A DNA stretch of 64,000 bases, from contig OZ243045.1 of assembly GCA_965212125.1 (NCBI GenBank), positions 1,984,001 to 2,048,000 of the forward strand, given 5' to 3'. The DNA comes from CAYRJD01 sp965212125 (GTDB lineage Bacteria > Actinomycetota > Acidimicrobiia > Acidimicrobiales > Poriferisodalaceae). Shown piece after piece: positions 56,268 through 64,000 of this stretch (position 1 is the stretch's first letter; each line of letters begins with the position of its first letter). Under the pieces are notes generated by a model. That model had not been told where the DNA came from, made no database searches, and saw only the letters and a list, made by a program, of their open reading frames with translations. The position numbers were made by a program, and so were the translations under genes.

Positions 56268-57965
56268 CTACATCCGAAACACGCCGAAACCGTCGGCGCC
56301 TTTGACCTGGTTTGTGTGGCAAGCCGACAGCGACAGTGCGATGACGTCGCGGGTGTCACGCGGGTCGATAATGCCGTCGTCGGTCACACGGCCAGACGAA
56401 TACAGCGCCAGCGATTTCAGTTCGTGGAAGTGTTCAACCTGCTCGGTGATTTTCTTATCGGCCTCTTCGTCAAAGTCAAGGCCCTTGCGCAACGCCTGCC
56501 CCCGCCGCACCAGCGACATCACGCCGGCGATCTGCTTGGGCCCCATGATGGCGATCTTGGCGGTCGGCCACAGATAGGTAAAGCGCGTGTTGAAGCCTCG
56601 CCCCGACATGCCGTAGTTGCCGGCGCCGTAGCTGTTGCCCAAGATGACGGTGATGTGCGGCACCATTGAGTTGGAAACCGCATTGATCATCTTTGAGCCG
56701 TTTTTGACGATGCCGCCCTGCTCAAAATCCTTGCCCACCATGTAGCCAGTGATGTTCTGCAAAAACACCAGCGGAATGTCTTGCTGGTTGCACAGCTGGA
56801 TGAACTGCGTGGCTTTTTCGGAGCTGTCGGAAAATAGCGGGCCGTTGTTGCCGAGAATGCCGACGGGAAATCCGTGCACCGACGCCCAGCCGCAAATCAG
56901 CGTGGTGCCGTAGCGCGCCTTGAACTCCTCAAAGCGGGAGCCGTCGGTGATGCGAGCGATTACCTCGCGGCAGTCGATCAGCGCTTGCAGGTCGCGCGGC
57001 ATCAGCCCCAGCAACTCCTCCGGGTCATGGATCGGGTCGTCCGCTGGCATCGTCGGGCCGGGCCCCTGCTTGCGCCAGTTCAGATGCGCCACTACCTCGC
57101 GGCAAATCCGTATTGCGTCGGCCTCATCTTCGGCTAGGTAATCCGCCAGGCCGGAGGTTTCGGCGTGCATTTGAGCGCCGCCCAGGGTTTCGTCGTCGGA
57201 GTCTTCGCCGGTCGCCATTTTCACCAGCGGCGGGCCGCCCAAAAACACCTTGGACTGGTTTTTGATGAAGATGTTGTAGTCGCTCATGCCGGGCTGGTAG
57301 GCGCCGCCGGCGGTGGAGCTTCCGAAAACGACCGCAATCGACGGGATGCGCATTTTTGACAGCTCGGTCACGTCGTAGAACAGCCGCCCCGACTCAGCGA
57401 AGTGGTCGGTTTGTTCCAGCATCTGCCGCTGCGGATCATCGTCGCCGCGCAGGTCGCCGCCCGCGGACTCAACCAGCTGCACATACGGCAGGCGGTTTTC
57501 CCGTGCGATTTGGATGGCGCGCATGATCTTGCGGCCGGAGTACGCAGTCATGGCGCCGCCCAGCACGGTCGGGTCGTTGCCTTCAATCATGCATTCGGTG
57601 CCGTTGATGACGCCGATGCCCATCACCAGCCCGCCGCCGATCGTGTATTTGGAGCAGTAGCCGGCGAGCGAACTGATCTCAAAAAACGGGGAGTCGCGGT
57701 CGACCAGCATGGAGATGCGCTCGCGCACGGGCATCTTGTCGCGTGAACGCATGCGATCCATCGCGGCTTGCCCGCCACCTTCTGCGGCGGTTTGCTGCAG
57801 TTCGTTGAACTCGTCTAGCTGTTCAACCATGTCGGCGCAGTTTTTTGTGAACCACTCAGCGTTGGTGTCGATGTAAGAGCGCAAGACCGGCAAATGTGCT
57901 TCTTTCTTGTTGGGGTTAGCGGGAGCGGCCCGACGCAGTTTGCTAGATAGTGGAGCTTGCCGCAC
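56268..57965 (-). CDS. Acyl-CoA carboxylase beta subunit (carboxyltransferase)
   Basis: 565 residues from GTG 57965. Two crotonase-like carboxyltransferase halves: LVESAGGDLRGDDD, GSSTAGGAYQPGMSDYNIFIKNQSKVFLGGPPLVKMATGE in the N-half, and VFLQNITGYMVGKDFEQGGIVKNGSKMINAVSNSMVPHITVILGNSYGAGNYGM in the C-half. The NITGYMVG/FEQGGIVKNG signature matches the methylcrotonyl/geranyl-CoA carboxylase branch. With the alpha subunit it would carboxylate a branched or terpenoid-like acyl-CoA. Confidence 0.93.
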   Translation of the reverse strand: MRQAPLSSKLRRAAPANPNKKEAHLPVLRSYIDTNAEWFTKNCADMVEQLDEFNELQQTAAEGGGQAAMDRMRSRDKMPVRERISMLVDRDSPFFEISSLAGYCSKYTIGGGLVMGIGVINGTECMIEGNDPTVLGGAMTAYSGRKIMRAIQIARENRLPYVQLVESAGGDLRGDDDPQRQMLEQTDHFAESGRLFYDVTELSKMRIPSIAVVFGSSTAGGAYQPGMSDYNIFIKNQSKVFLGGPPLVKMATGEDSDDETLGGAQMHAETSGLADYLAEDEADAIRICREVVAHLNWRKQGPGPTMPADDPIHDPEELLGLMPRDLQALIDCREVIARITDGSRFEEFKARYGTTLICGWASVHGFPVGILGNNGPLFSDSSEKATQFIQLCNQQDIPLVFLQNITGYMVGKDFEQGGIVKNGSKMINAVSNSMVPHITVILGNSYGAGNYGMSGRGFNTRFTYLWPTAKIAIMGPKQIAGVMSLVRRGQALRKGLDFDEEADKKITEQVEHFHELKSLALYSSGRVTDDGIIDPRDTRDVIALSLSACHTNQVKGADGFGVFRM

Positions 57966-57982
57966 GCGGACGTGGGTCTGGG

Positions 57983-58894
57983 CTAGCTGCCTGTCGCGCT
58001 TTTGGGCGTGCCGTTAGCCGCGCCGCTTGTCATGCCGCTCGTCGCGGTGTCCGTCGCGGCGCTCGTCTTCGTGCCGGGTGTCTCGTCCGGCGTCAGCAAA
58101 AACCGCAAGCCACGACTAATCGCTGCGTTCACCACCGACATGTGATTTTCGTCGTCAAAGCAATCCCACCCCAGCGTCAGCCCGTCGTAGTTGCGCCCGT
58201 CCACCTGGCGATAAAACTCCAGCTGGTGAGAAAACTCATCGGATTCCTCGGAGCCCATCGAGATGTACACCTTGGCGGGCAGCCCGGCGCCGGTGGCGGC
58301 AAACTTCGCCTCACGTTCGAACAGCACCTTGTTGTCCCACCACACCGACGGGCTGGCGAGCAGGTAGCCGTCAAACATTTGGGCGTCCGTTAGCAGGCAA
58401 TGCACGCCGAATGCTGCGCTGAACGAATGCCCCAGCAAGACAATGCTGCCGATCGCATACTGATCTTTGAGTTGCGGCAGCACCTGGTCGCGCAGCCAGA
58501 TCCGAAATTGTTCGGCACCGCCTAGCAGTTCGGCGGCGGATCGAACGCCCATGACCGGCGGCACTTCGGCCGGAGTGACGGTGAAGTCCATCGCCCGCTG
58601 CTCCACCGCGTCGCGGCCGTCAACGTCGTGGGCGATCCCGGCGACTATTGCGTGCGGGATCTGCTTGCCCAAGCCCAGCAGGCGTGTCACATCGGTCGCC
58701 GTGCCGAACGTCCAAGGCGCATCCAGGCACAGGATGAGTGGGTATTTGGCGGCAGGTTGGTTGGGCTGGTTGGCTGAGGCAGCTTGGGCTTGCCCGGCGG
58801 CTTGCTCGTAACCCGTCGGCGTGCTGACCCAAAGCTGATAGCGACGGCCGACGTCGGGACGCTCCAGAAAACTTAGCGAGCGATCCCAAACCAT
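57983..58894 (-). CDS. Alpha/beta-hydrolase esterase (IroE/BesA-like)
   Basis: 303 residues from ATG 58894. Putative esterase fold: LILCLDAPWTFGTATDV, nucleophile Ser in GHSFSAAFG (about 156), LLASPSVWWDN, VYISMGSEESDEF and the base His in DENHMSVV. The C-terminal ~30 residues are Thr/Ala/Ser-rich. Such enzymes hydrolyse siderophore or other esters. Placement in a carboxylase operon suggests a catabolic esterase here. Confidence 0.82.
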   Translation of the reverse strand: MVWDRSLSFLERPDVGRRYQLWVSTPTGYEQAAGQAQAASANQPNQPAAKYPLILCLDAPWTFGTATDVTRLLGLGKQIPHAIVAGIAHDVDGRDAVEQRAMDFTVTPAEVPPVMGVRSAAELLGGAEQFRIWLRDQVLPQLKDQYAIGSIVLLGHSFSAAFGVHCLLTDAQMFDGYLLASPSVWWDNKVLFEREAKFAATGAGLPAKVYISMGSEESDEFSHQLEFYRQVDGRNYDGLTLGWDCFDDENHMSVVNAAISRGLRFLLTPDETPGTKTSAATDTATSGMTSGAANGTPKSATGS

Positions 58895-58913
58895 GATTTG
58901 TTGTCCGCCGTGA

Positions 58914-59603
58914 CTACTTGGTTGGCGCGTGCGTGATCATCGTCAATCCGTCGCCGATCGGCAACATCACCGAGCTAGCTCGCTCGTCGGCTTTCACATG
59001 TTCGTTGAAGCTCCGTAGCGCTTGGGTGTCATCGTCGCCGGTGCCTCGCCCAGCGCCGCGAGGTTCGGCGCCGTCTAGCACCGCCCCACTCCACAACACA
59101 TTGTCAACCAGCACCACACCGTGCGGCGACAGACGCCCCATCAGCGCTTCGTAATAGTTGATGTAGTTGGTCTTGTCTGCGTCAATGAACGCCAGATCCA
59201 CTGGCGGGTAATCCGCCAGATCGCCGAGCGTGTCCATCGCTGGCGCCAGCCGCAACTCGATCCGGTCTTGCACTCCGGCCTGAACCCAGTAACGCTGAGC
59301 GATGGCGGTCCACTCCGCAGAGATGTCGCAGCACAACATGCGTGCGTCGGGCGGCAAATACCTCGCCACCGCCAGCGACGAGTAGCCCGTAAACGTGCCC
59401 ACCTCAACGGCGAACTTTGGTGCCAGCGCCGCTGTCAGCACGCTCATAAATGCGCCTTGCAGGGTGCCGATCTGCATGCGAGAGACGCCGCCAAGCTGCC
59501 TGGTTTCGGCGATCAGCGCTTGCTGGAGTTCGTCGGTCGGCAGCGAATGGCTGGCCGCATAGGCAGCGATGTCGGCTAGCACGAAAGCATCTGTGTCGCT
59601 CAC
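58914..59603 (-). CDS. O-methyltransferase (caffeoyl-CoA O-methyltransferase type)
   Basis: 229 residues from GTG 59603. SAM-binding motif VEVGTFTGYSSLAVARYLP, acidic CCDISAEW, metal-binding DLAFIDADKTNYINYYE and VLVDNVLWSGAVLD. These small divalent metal-dependent enzymes methylate catechol-type hydroxyls. It heads the minus-strand cluster OMT-esterase-carboxylase with spacers of 17-19 bp, suggesting one operon. Confidence 0.88.
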   Translation of the reverse strand: MSDTDAFVLADIAAYAASHSLPTDELQQALIAETRQLGGVSRMQIGTLQGAFMSVLTAALAPKFAVEVGTFTGYSSLAVARYLPPDARMLCCDISAEWTAIAQRYWVQAGVQDRIELRLAPAMDTLGDLADYPPVDLAFIDADKTNYINYYEALMGRLSPHGVVLVDNVLWSGAVLDGAEPRGAGRGTGDDDTQALRSFNEHVKADERASSVMLPIGDGLTMITHAPTK

Positions 59604-59739
59604 GCCCGGCAGGGTATTGCGTGCTGCCTGCGCCGCCCGCTTCGGCGGTCGCCTGAAATCGCATCGCCGTCGGTTTCAAATCTGCTCTGCCGACTGGCTG
59701 CCGACTGGCACAAGTCCGACAGGTGCGGCAAAATGTGCT

Positions 59740-60981
59740 ATGGCGAAAACAGCAACAAAACCACAAGGCCCTATTAGCGAGAGCGGTCCGAATAGCGGCA
59801 CCGCCGTGCCCGTCTATGACGCTGATGCTCACATTGCGGAGCCGCCGTCGGTTTGGCAGGAATACGCAGACCCGGAGTTTCGTGATCTGGTGATGCAGTG
59901 CCGCATCGAAACGGCTGCTTCCGCCGATGCCGCCGCCGCGGGCAACGGTTCAGCCAGCGCGGGCAGCACCGCCGCCGCCGATGCCGCCGTCAAGGTTGAC
60001 GCCGCCTTCGCCGAAGGCAAGAAGCTCAGCAACGGCATCGCCCCGGCCTGCATCCCGGACTCCTACGGCACCAAAGTCACCTGGGACGACATCGTGCCCG
60101 GCAGCTACGACCCCAAGGAGCGCCTCAAGGTGATGGACGCCGAAGGGCTGGCGGCTGCGCTGATGTTCCCGTCGCTGTACCTGCTGTCGGGCGACATCGT
60201 GGACGGCGCCATAGCCGCAGCGAGTGCGCGCGCCTACAACCGCTGGATGGCCGATTTCGTGTTGGAGAATCCGCAGCGGCTGTTCGGCATGGGCGTATGC
60301 CCGCTGCAGTCGCCGGAGGAGTCGGTGGCGGTCATCGCCGAGTGCGCCGACGCCGGCATGGTGGGGGTGACCTTCCGCCCCGAGCGCTACAGCGGCATGG
60401 AGTTGTTCTCGCCGGAGATGGAGCGGGTGTGGTCGGCGGCCGAAGATCACGACCTCACGGTCGGCATCCACGGCAGCTTCGGTTCGAGGATGCCGAGTTT
60501 CGCCAAAACCCGCTACGACAATCAGTTTTTCGTGCACATGGTGTGCCATCCGTTTGAGCAGATGGCGTCGGTGATGGAAATCGTCGCCAGCGGCATTCTT
60601 GACGATCACCCCAAGCTGCGGGTCGGCTTTTTCGAGTCGGGGCTGGGCTGGCTGCCGTACTGGTTGGAGCGGCTGGACGAGCACAAGGAGGCGATGCCGC
60701 ATCTGGTGCCGCGCCTGAAGCGGTCGCCGACCGAGATCTTTTCGGCGCAGTGCTTCGTGACGATGGAGGCGGGCGAGGGCGAGGCCTTTGAGCAGGTGGC
60801 GGAGATGGGCTTGGCGCACACCGTGGTTTGGGGGTCGGACTACCCGCATTACGACTGCACATATCCTGGCGCGCTGGCGGAGCTGGACGACACCTTCGGC
60901 GGCTTCAGCGGCGAAAATCATCGGGCGCTGCGAGACGAAGTGGTGTATACAAACGCCCGGCGATTTATGGGAATGGATTAG
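59740..60981 (+). CDS. Amidohydrolase family 2 protein (metal-dependent TIM barrel)
   Basis: 413 residues from ATG 59740; longer open frames overlap the divergent methyltransferase. Metal and substrate motifs are YDADAHIAEP near residue 25, a central His in VGIHGSFGSRMP, VCHPFEQMASVM and the catalytic Asp in VVWGSDYPHYD. The family includes ACMSD-like decarboxylases and ring-cleavage hydrolases. An Ala/Gly/Ser insert (about 58-85) is low in complexity. The downstream dienelactone hydrolase starts 2 bp after the stop. Confidence 0.88.
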   Translation: MAKTATKPQGPISESGPNSGTAVPVYDADAHIAEPPSVWQEYADPEFRDLVMQCRIETAASADAAAAGNGSASAGSTAAADAAVKVDAAFAEGKKLSNGIAPACIPDSYGTKVTWDDIVPGSYDPKERLKVMDAEGLAAALMFPSLYLLSGDIVDGAIAAASARAYNRWMADFVLENPQRLFGMGVCPLQSPEESVAVIAECADAGMVGVTFRPERYSGMELFSPEMERVWSAAEDHDLTVGIHGSFGSRMPSFAKTRYDNQFFVHMVCHPFEQMASVMEIVASGILDDHPKLRVGFFESGLGWLPYWLERLDEHKEAMPHLVPRLKRSPTEIFSAQCFVTMEAGEGEAFEQVAEMGLAHTVVWGSDYPHYDCTYPGALAELDDTFGGFSGENHRALRDEVVYTNARRFMGMD

Positions 60982-60983
60982 TG

Positions 60984-61685
60984 ATGGATCAGATGGGTGA
61001 GACGGTCAAGCTGACAGCGGCCGACGGCTGCGAGTTCAACGCCTATGTGGCGGCGCCTGCGGGGTCGGCGGGCGAGGGCGAGCCCAAGGCTGGTGTGGTT
61101 GTGGTGCAGGAGATCTTTGGCGTGAATAGCCACATCCGCTCCGTCGCCGACGGCTATGCGCAGCAGGGTTATCTGGCGGTTGCGCCGTCTTTGTTTGATC
61201 GGGTTGAGCCTGGCGTGGAGCTGGCGTATGACGCAGACGGTCGGGACAAGGGCGTGCAGCTTGCGCTCAAGGACTTGTCGATGGACGATGTGATTGTTGA
61301 CATTGCCGCCGCGGCGGAGGAAGCGAGCAAGGCTGGCCCGGTCGGGATCGTCGGCTACTGCTGGGGCGGGTCGATTAGCTACGTGGCGTCGGCTCGCCTG
61401 GCCGATCAGATTTCGGCGGCTTCGGGTTATTACGGCGGGCAGATCATGCCGCACATTGACGAGCAGCCGCAGGCGCCGCTGATGCTGCATTTCGGCAGTG
61501 AGGATGCGGGCATTCCGCTAGACGATGTGGATGCCATTGCGCAGCGCCACCCTGACGTGCAGGTGTTTGTGTATGAGGGAGCCGACCACGGATTCAACTG
61601 TGATGTGCGGGAGAGCTTTCACCCTGACTCGTCCGAGCTGGCTCGCCAGCGGACCTTGGAGCACTTCGCTAAGTATTTGGTGTAG
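60984..61685 (+). CDS. Dienelactone hydrolase family protein
   Basis: 233 residues from ATG 60984. DLH motifs: VVVVQEIFGVNSHIRSVAD (Glu of the triad neighbourhood), nucleophile Cys in GYCWGG (about 125), FGSEDAGIP with the acid and His in GADHGFNCD (about 202). It opens dienelactones or related lactones in aromatic catabolism. Coupled to the amidohydrolase, it suggests a late ring-cleavage segment. Confidence 0.9.
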   Translation: MDQMGETVKLTAADGCEFNAYVAAPAGSAGEGEPKAGVVVVQEIFGVNSHIRSVADGYAQQGYLAVAPSLFDRVEPGVELAYDADGRDKGVQLALKDLSMDDVIVDIAAAAEEASKAGPVGIVGYCWGGSISYVASARLADQISAASGYYGGQIMPHIDEQPQAPLMLHFGSEDAGIPLDDVDAIAQRHPDVQVFVYEGADHGFNCDVRESFHPDSSELARQRTLEHFAKYLV

Positions 61686-61719
61686 CTAGCTGCCGCGCTG
61701 TCGGCAGGACAGCCCGACC

Positions 61720-61735
61720 GGGCTAGTCCTAGCCC
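61720..61735. terminator. Short stem-loop between convergent genes
   Basis: GGGCTA (61720-61725) and TAGCCC (61730-61735) around GTCC, overlapping the stop of the minus-strand MaoC gene and 35 bp after the dienelactone hydrolase. A weak shared terminator is possible. Confidence 0.3.
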
Positions 61736-62745
61736 CCAAGCACTACCGCACCCTGATCAACGGCCGCGTCGCCGTCTTCGGTCAGCACCGAAAACCGCAC
61801 CAAGCGCTTTTTCTTGGCTGCGTCTGTGTTTGCCTTTGCGCCAGTGCCCGTTCCGGTCTCAGCCCCTGCTGGCAAGTCGTGTTCGTCGTGGATGCGAACG
61901 GTCAGCGTTGAAGGCATCAGCACCATCGCTCCAAACCGTCCGACGATTCGCCTGACAAGCTCCGGCTGCCCCGGCGCGATTGTGCGCAGCACAGCCGACA
62001 CTCCCAACGCCAACGTGGCAGTGCCGTGCAAGATGATCGCTGGCAGCCCCGCCTCCTCGGCGACCGCCGCATCGGTGTGAATCGGATTCCAAATGCGGGC
62101 ACCCTCGGTGTAGGTGTGTGCCGCCCCCGCTGCCACCGGCACCACCACGTCTTTCATTGGCGTGGCGGGCGGATCGCCCAGCTCTCGTATTGCTGGCAGG
62201 TCTAGTAGCGGCATCGCTGCGATGGCATCAGCGCTGCCAGGCCGATTCGAGCTAGCAGACCGGTCCGGCCCGACAGCCTCCACGCCCAGATGAAAGCCAC
62301 CCTGATAAGTCGTGCAAACGGGCTGCCCGTCGGCGGCAGTCGTGTCAATGCGCATGGTGGTGTACGCACCGGGCTTGCGCTGCTCAACGCCGGAGTAGGT
62401 CAGCGCGGTGTTGAGCATGTCGCCCGGCCGCACCAGGCGGTGGATGATTACGTCGTGGGTGGCGTGAACGGAGCGGCGGGTTTCATCGGGCGTGATGCCC
62501 CACTTGGTGGCGTTGTCGCGCCCGCTCACAATCACCGGCCACTCAACGCACACCGGAAACAGCGGATGCGCCACTATGCCAGCGTTGCCTTCGCTGCCCT
62601 CGTTGCGGCCATCGCCCAGACGAGTGTTGAAGTAGCAATCGTCGGTGTCGCCCAGCGCCGCGCTGTAAGACATCGTCCAGCGGGCGTCTATGTCGTGCGT
62701 TAGCGGGCCGACCGTTTCGCCAACCATGTCTGTCGGAACTGGCAT
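61729..62745 (-). CDS. MaoC-like double hot-dog dehydratase
   Basis: 338 residues from ATG 62745, supported by GAGGGG 4-5 nt upstream. The N-terminal hot-dog half (FNTRLGDGRNEG, FPVCVEWPV) and a C-terminal half with the hydratase-2 type motif ARIWNPIHTDAAVAEEAGLPAIILHGTATLAL, where IWNPIH takes the place of the GDxNPIH seen in R-specific enoyl-CoA hydratases. It probably hydrates or dehydrates an acyl-CoA. Its start codon shares CATG with a possible start of the divergent gene. Confidence 0.85.
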   Translation of the reverse strand: MPVPTDMVGETVGPLTHDIDARWTMSYSAALGDTDDCYFNTRLGDGRNEGSEGNAGIVAHPLFPVCVEWPVIVSGRDNATKWGITPDETRRSVHATHDVIIHRLVRPGDMLNTALTYSGVEQRKPGAYTTMRIDTTAADGQPVCTTYQGGFHLGVEAVGPDRSASSNRPGSADAIAAMPLLDLPAIRELGDPPATPMKDVVVPVAAGAAHTYTEGARIWNPIHTDAAVAEEAGLPAIILHGTATLALGVSAVLRTIAPGQPELVRRIVGRFGAMVLMPSTLTVRIHDEHDLPAGAETGTGTGAKANTDAAKKKRLVRFSVLTEDGDAAVDQGAVVLGG

Positions 62746-62786
62746 GAATCCCCTCGCTCCCTTGCTCTCTTTGTGCGCGGTGCATG

Positions 62787-62803
62787 CGCGCTCTACGCGC
62801 GCA
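62787..62803. promoter_or_regulatory. GC inverted repeat in a divergent promoter region
   Basis: GCGCG-CTCTACG-CGCGC type palindrome in the ~90 bp between the MaoC start and the likely PlsC start. It could be an operator for one or both genes; no regulator is adjacent. Confidence 0.3.
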
Positions 62804-62836
62804 GTGCGCGAAATCTTAGGGGGTAGCGTCAAATCT

Positions 62837-63550
62837 GTGAATGGTGCTAGCGGTGTGAAAGGTGCTGGCGGCTTCAACGAGGCACCGCTGTTTGCCAGCA
62901 ACGGCCCGATCGGCGATCTGGTGTTTCGCTTCTGTCGCCTGCTTGTGCGGTTGTTTGTTGTTGGCTGGCTCAGGGTCAAATCCGAGGGCAGGGAGCGCCT
63001 TGCCCGAGAGGGCCCGTTCATTATTGCGCCCGTCCACCGATCACACATTGACGGACCGTTGGTTGGCACCTTGACACATCGTCGGTTGCGTTACTTGGGC
63101 AAGGAGTCATTGTTTCGGCCAGCGATTGTGGGCTGGTTTATGAAGTCGTTCGGGTCGTTCCCGGTCAAGCGTGGCACGGCCGATCTAGGGGCGATGAAGG
63201 CGGCCAAGCGGTTGCTGGATGACGGCGGCGTGGTGCTGGTGTTTCCCGAGGGTGGGCGTCAGGATGTGGGCGACGTCGGCGAGGTGTTTGACGGGGCGGC
63301 GTGGCTGGCGGCCAAGGCGAAAGTGCCGGTGGTGCCGGTTGGCATAAGCGGCACTGGCGAGGCGCTGCCGCGGGGTGCGAAGTTTCCACGGCGCACGAGG
63401 GCGGCTGTGGTGGTGGGCGAAGTGATGGAGATGCCGACTGCGGCGGATGGGGGAGCGGCCGACCGCGACGACATGCGTGCCTGGAGTGGCCGGCTGAAGG
63501 CGAACCTGCAGCAGTGCCAGCAGCGTGCGATCGCAATGGCACAGGGCTAG
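62837..63550 (+). CDS. PlsC-type 1-acyl-glycerol-3-phosphate acyltransferase
   Basis: About 237 residues from GTG 62837; GTG 62855 or ATG 62744 (overlapping the MaoC start) are alternatives. The acyltransferase motifs are HRSHID (H-x4-D, block 1), GSFPVKRGTADLGAMKAA (block 2), VFPEGGRQD (block 3) and VPVVPVGISGTGE (block 4). A hydrophobic helix (FRFCRLLVRLFVVGWL) precedes them. It acylates lysophosphatidate or a related glycerol-phosphate in the membrane. Confidence 0.88.
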   Translation: MNGASGVKGAGGFNEAPLFASNGPIGDLVFRFCRLLVRLFVVGWLRVKSEGRERLAREGPFIIAPVHRSHIDGPLVGTLTHRRLRYLGKESLFRPAIVGWFMKSFGSFPVKRGTADLGAMKAAKRLLDDGGVVLVFPEGGRQDVGDVGEVFDGAAWLAAKAKVPVVPVGISGTGEALPRGAKFPRRTRAAVVVGEVMEMPTAADGGAADRDDMRAWSGRLKANLQQCQQRAIAMAQG

Positions 63551-63724
63551 GGCTTGGGCTGGGGCACTGCGGCAGCTGGGCGGTGTTGCCCGGCCGTTTA
63601 AATACCAGTGGCTTTGCAAGCGCTAACCTGGTAAGCAGTGAACCTGCCCGGCTGACCTCAGCTAGGCGCCACTTCCGCAAACGACATCGCTTCCGAAAAC
63701 ACCTAGAGATTCGGAGTAACTACT

Positions 63725-64000
63725 ATGTCAGGTATGGACTGGACTGTGGTCATTGGTTTGATGACGCTTTTCTTTCTGGCGATCAATGGCCACCTCGTGT
63801 TTGTGCAGATAGGCCAAAGTTCCGCAAACAAGCGCATGGACAACCGGTTTGACGCGGTTGATGGCAGGTTCAACGCGGTTGACGCCAAGTTTGTTGCGGT
63901 TGATGCCAAGTTCGACGCGGTGAATGACAGGTTTGACGCGGTTGATGCCAAGTTCGACGCGGTGAATGAGCGCATGGGCAAACGGTTCGATGCGGTTGAC
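63725..64000 (+). CDS. Membrane-anchored coiled-coil heptad-repeat protein (partial)
   Basis: The frame starts at ATG 63725 with GGAG 7 nt upstream and is open to the right edge; 92 residues are visible. One N-terminal membrane helix (VVIGLMTLFFLAINGHLVFV) is followed by repeated 7-residue units of the type F-D-A-V-D-A-K (NRFDAVDGRFNAVDAKFVAVDAKFD...), encoded by 21-bp repeats. The heptads predict a long coiled coil, as in DUF1640-like and related anchored coiled-coil proteins. The function is unknown and the end is missing. Confidence 0.75.
   Translation, partial: MSGMDWTVVIGLMTLFFLAINGHLVFVQIGQSSANKRMDNRFDAVDGRFNAVDAKFVAVDAKFDAVNDRFDAVDAKFDAVNERMGKRFDAVD

Noticed and set aside
57950..58393. 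Plus-strand frame opposite the esterase and carboxyltransferase start
   Set aside because: Arg/His/Gln-rich antisense sequence without a motif.
59950..60921. Minus-strand frame of 323 codons opposite the amidohydrolase
   Set aside because: Antisense shadow; the plus-strand protein has all amidohydrolase motifs.

Overview
The window looks like part of the chromosome of a moderately high-GC actinobacterium, most like Acidimicrobiia. This is inferred from gene content: two WhiB proteins, a mycobacterial-order Tad locus with a DUF4244 pilin, UPF0182, DUF2342, an F420/flavin-type PPOX protein, several luciferase-like monooxygenases and many acyl-CoA enzymes. By my reading TAG ends more than half of the genes and CTAG is frequent, which is unusual at this base composition.

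Layout. 1-3500 is a tad/flp pilus locus (Ssd/CpaE-like end, TadA, TadB, TadC, DUF4244 pilin, TadE). 3500-4985 has two whiB genes on either side of tatA. 4986-10089 is a high-affinity phosphate system (small ORF, pstS, pstC, pstA, pstB, phoU), followed by an MFS transporter. 11489-21386 holds housekeeping actinobacterial genes: a DUF2342 protein, an SDR, moaE, an MreB-like protein, a Lon-like PDZ protease, UPF0182 and a PIG-L deacetylase. An initiator tRNA (21443-21519) borders an accessory stretch (21536-25557) with an AT-rich GIY-YIG/DUF4357 gene, zinc-ribbon and TerB-DnaJ genes, a RibD-like reductase and a tandem-HTH/PIN pair.

25576-31020 has a ribokinase, a PPOX protein, a frameshifted DUF3179 lipoprotein gene and two duplicated secreted acidic-repeat proteins. 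Each of the two ends in the same two-hairpin 3' element, and a decayed piece of DUF3179 lies between them. 31017-32499 is an iron module (bfr, bfd, dtxR). 32640-63550 is a large catabolic region: LLM monooxygenases, haloalkane dehalogenase, acyl-CoA ligase, two double-length CaiB/BaiF CoA-transferases, P450, crotonase, biotin-dependent carboxylase, esterase, methyltransferase, amidohydrolase, dienelactone hydrolase, MaoC hydratase and PlsC. Within it lie YceI, a GMP reductase-like gene coupled to queF, a wHTH-TM-DUF4015 fusion and HU. A coiled-coil membrane protein runs off the right edge.

The main structural theme is short tandem duplication. Units of 15, 17, 18 or 21 bp recur in protein linkers and exactly at gene junctions. 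In both the tad and pst operons a 17-bp unit carrying an overlapping stop-start signal is present three times. The strongest candidates for something undescribed are this duplication habit, the duplicated 3' RNA element with a compensatory base-pair change, the membrane wHTH-DUF4015 protein, the tandem-HTH/PIN pair, and an acyl-CoA ligase that appears to begin with ATC.
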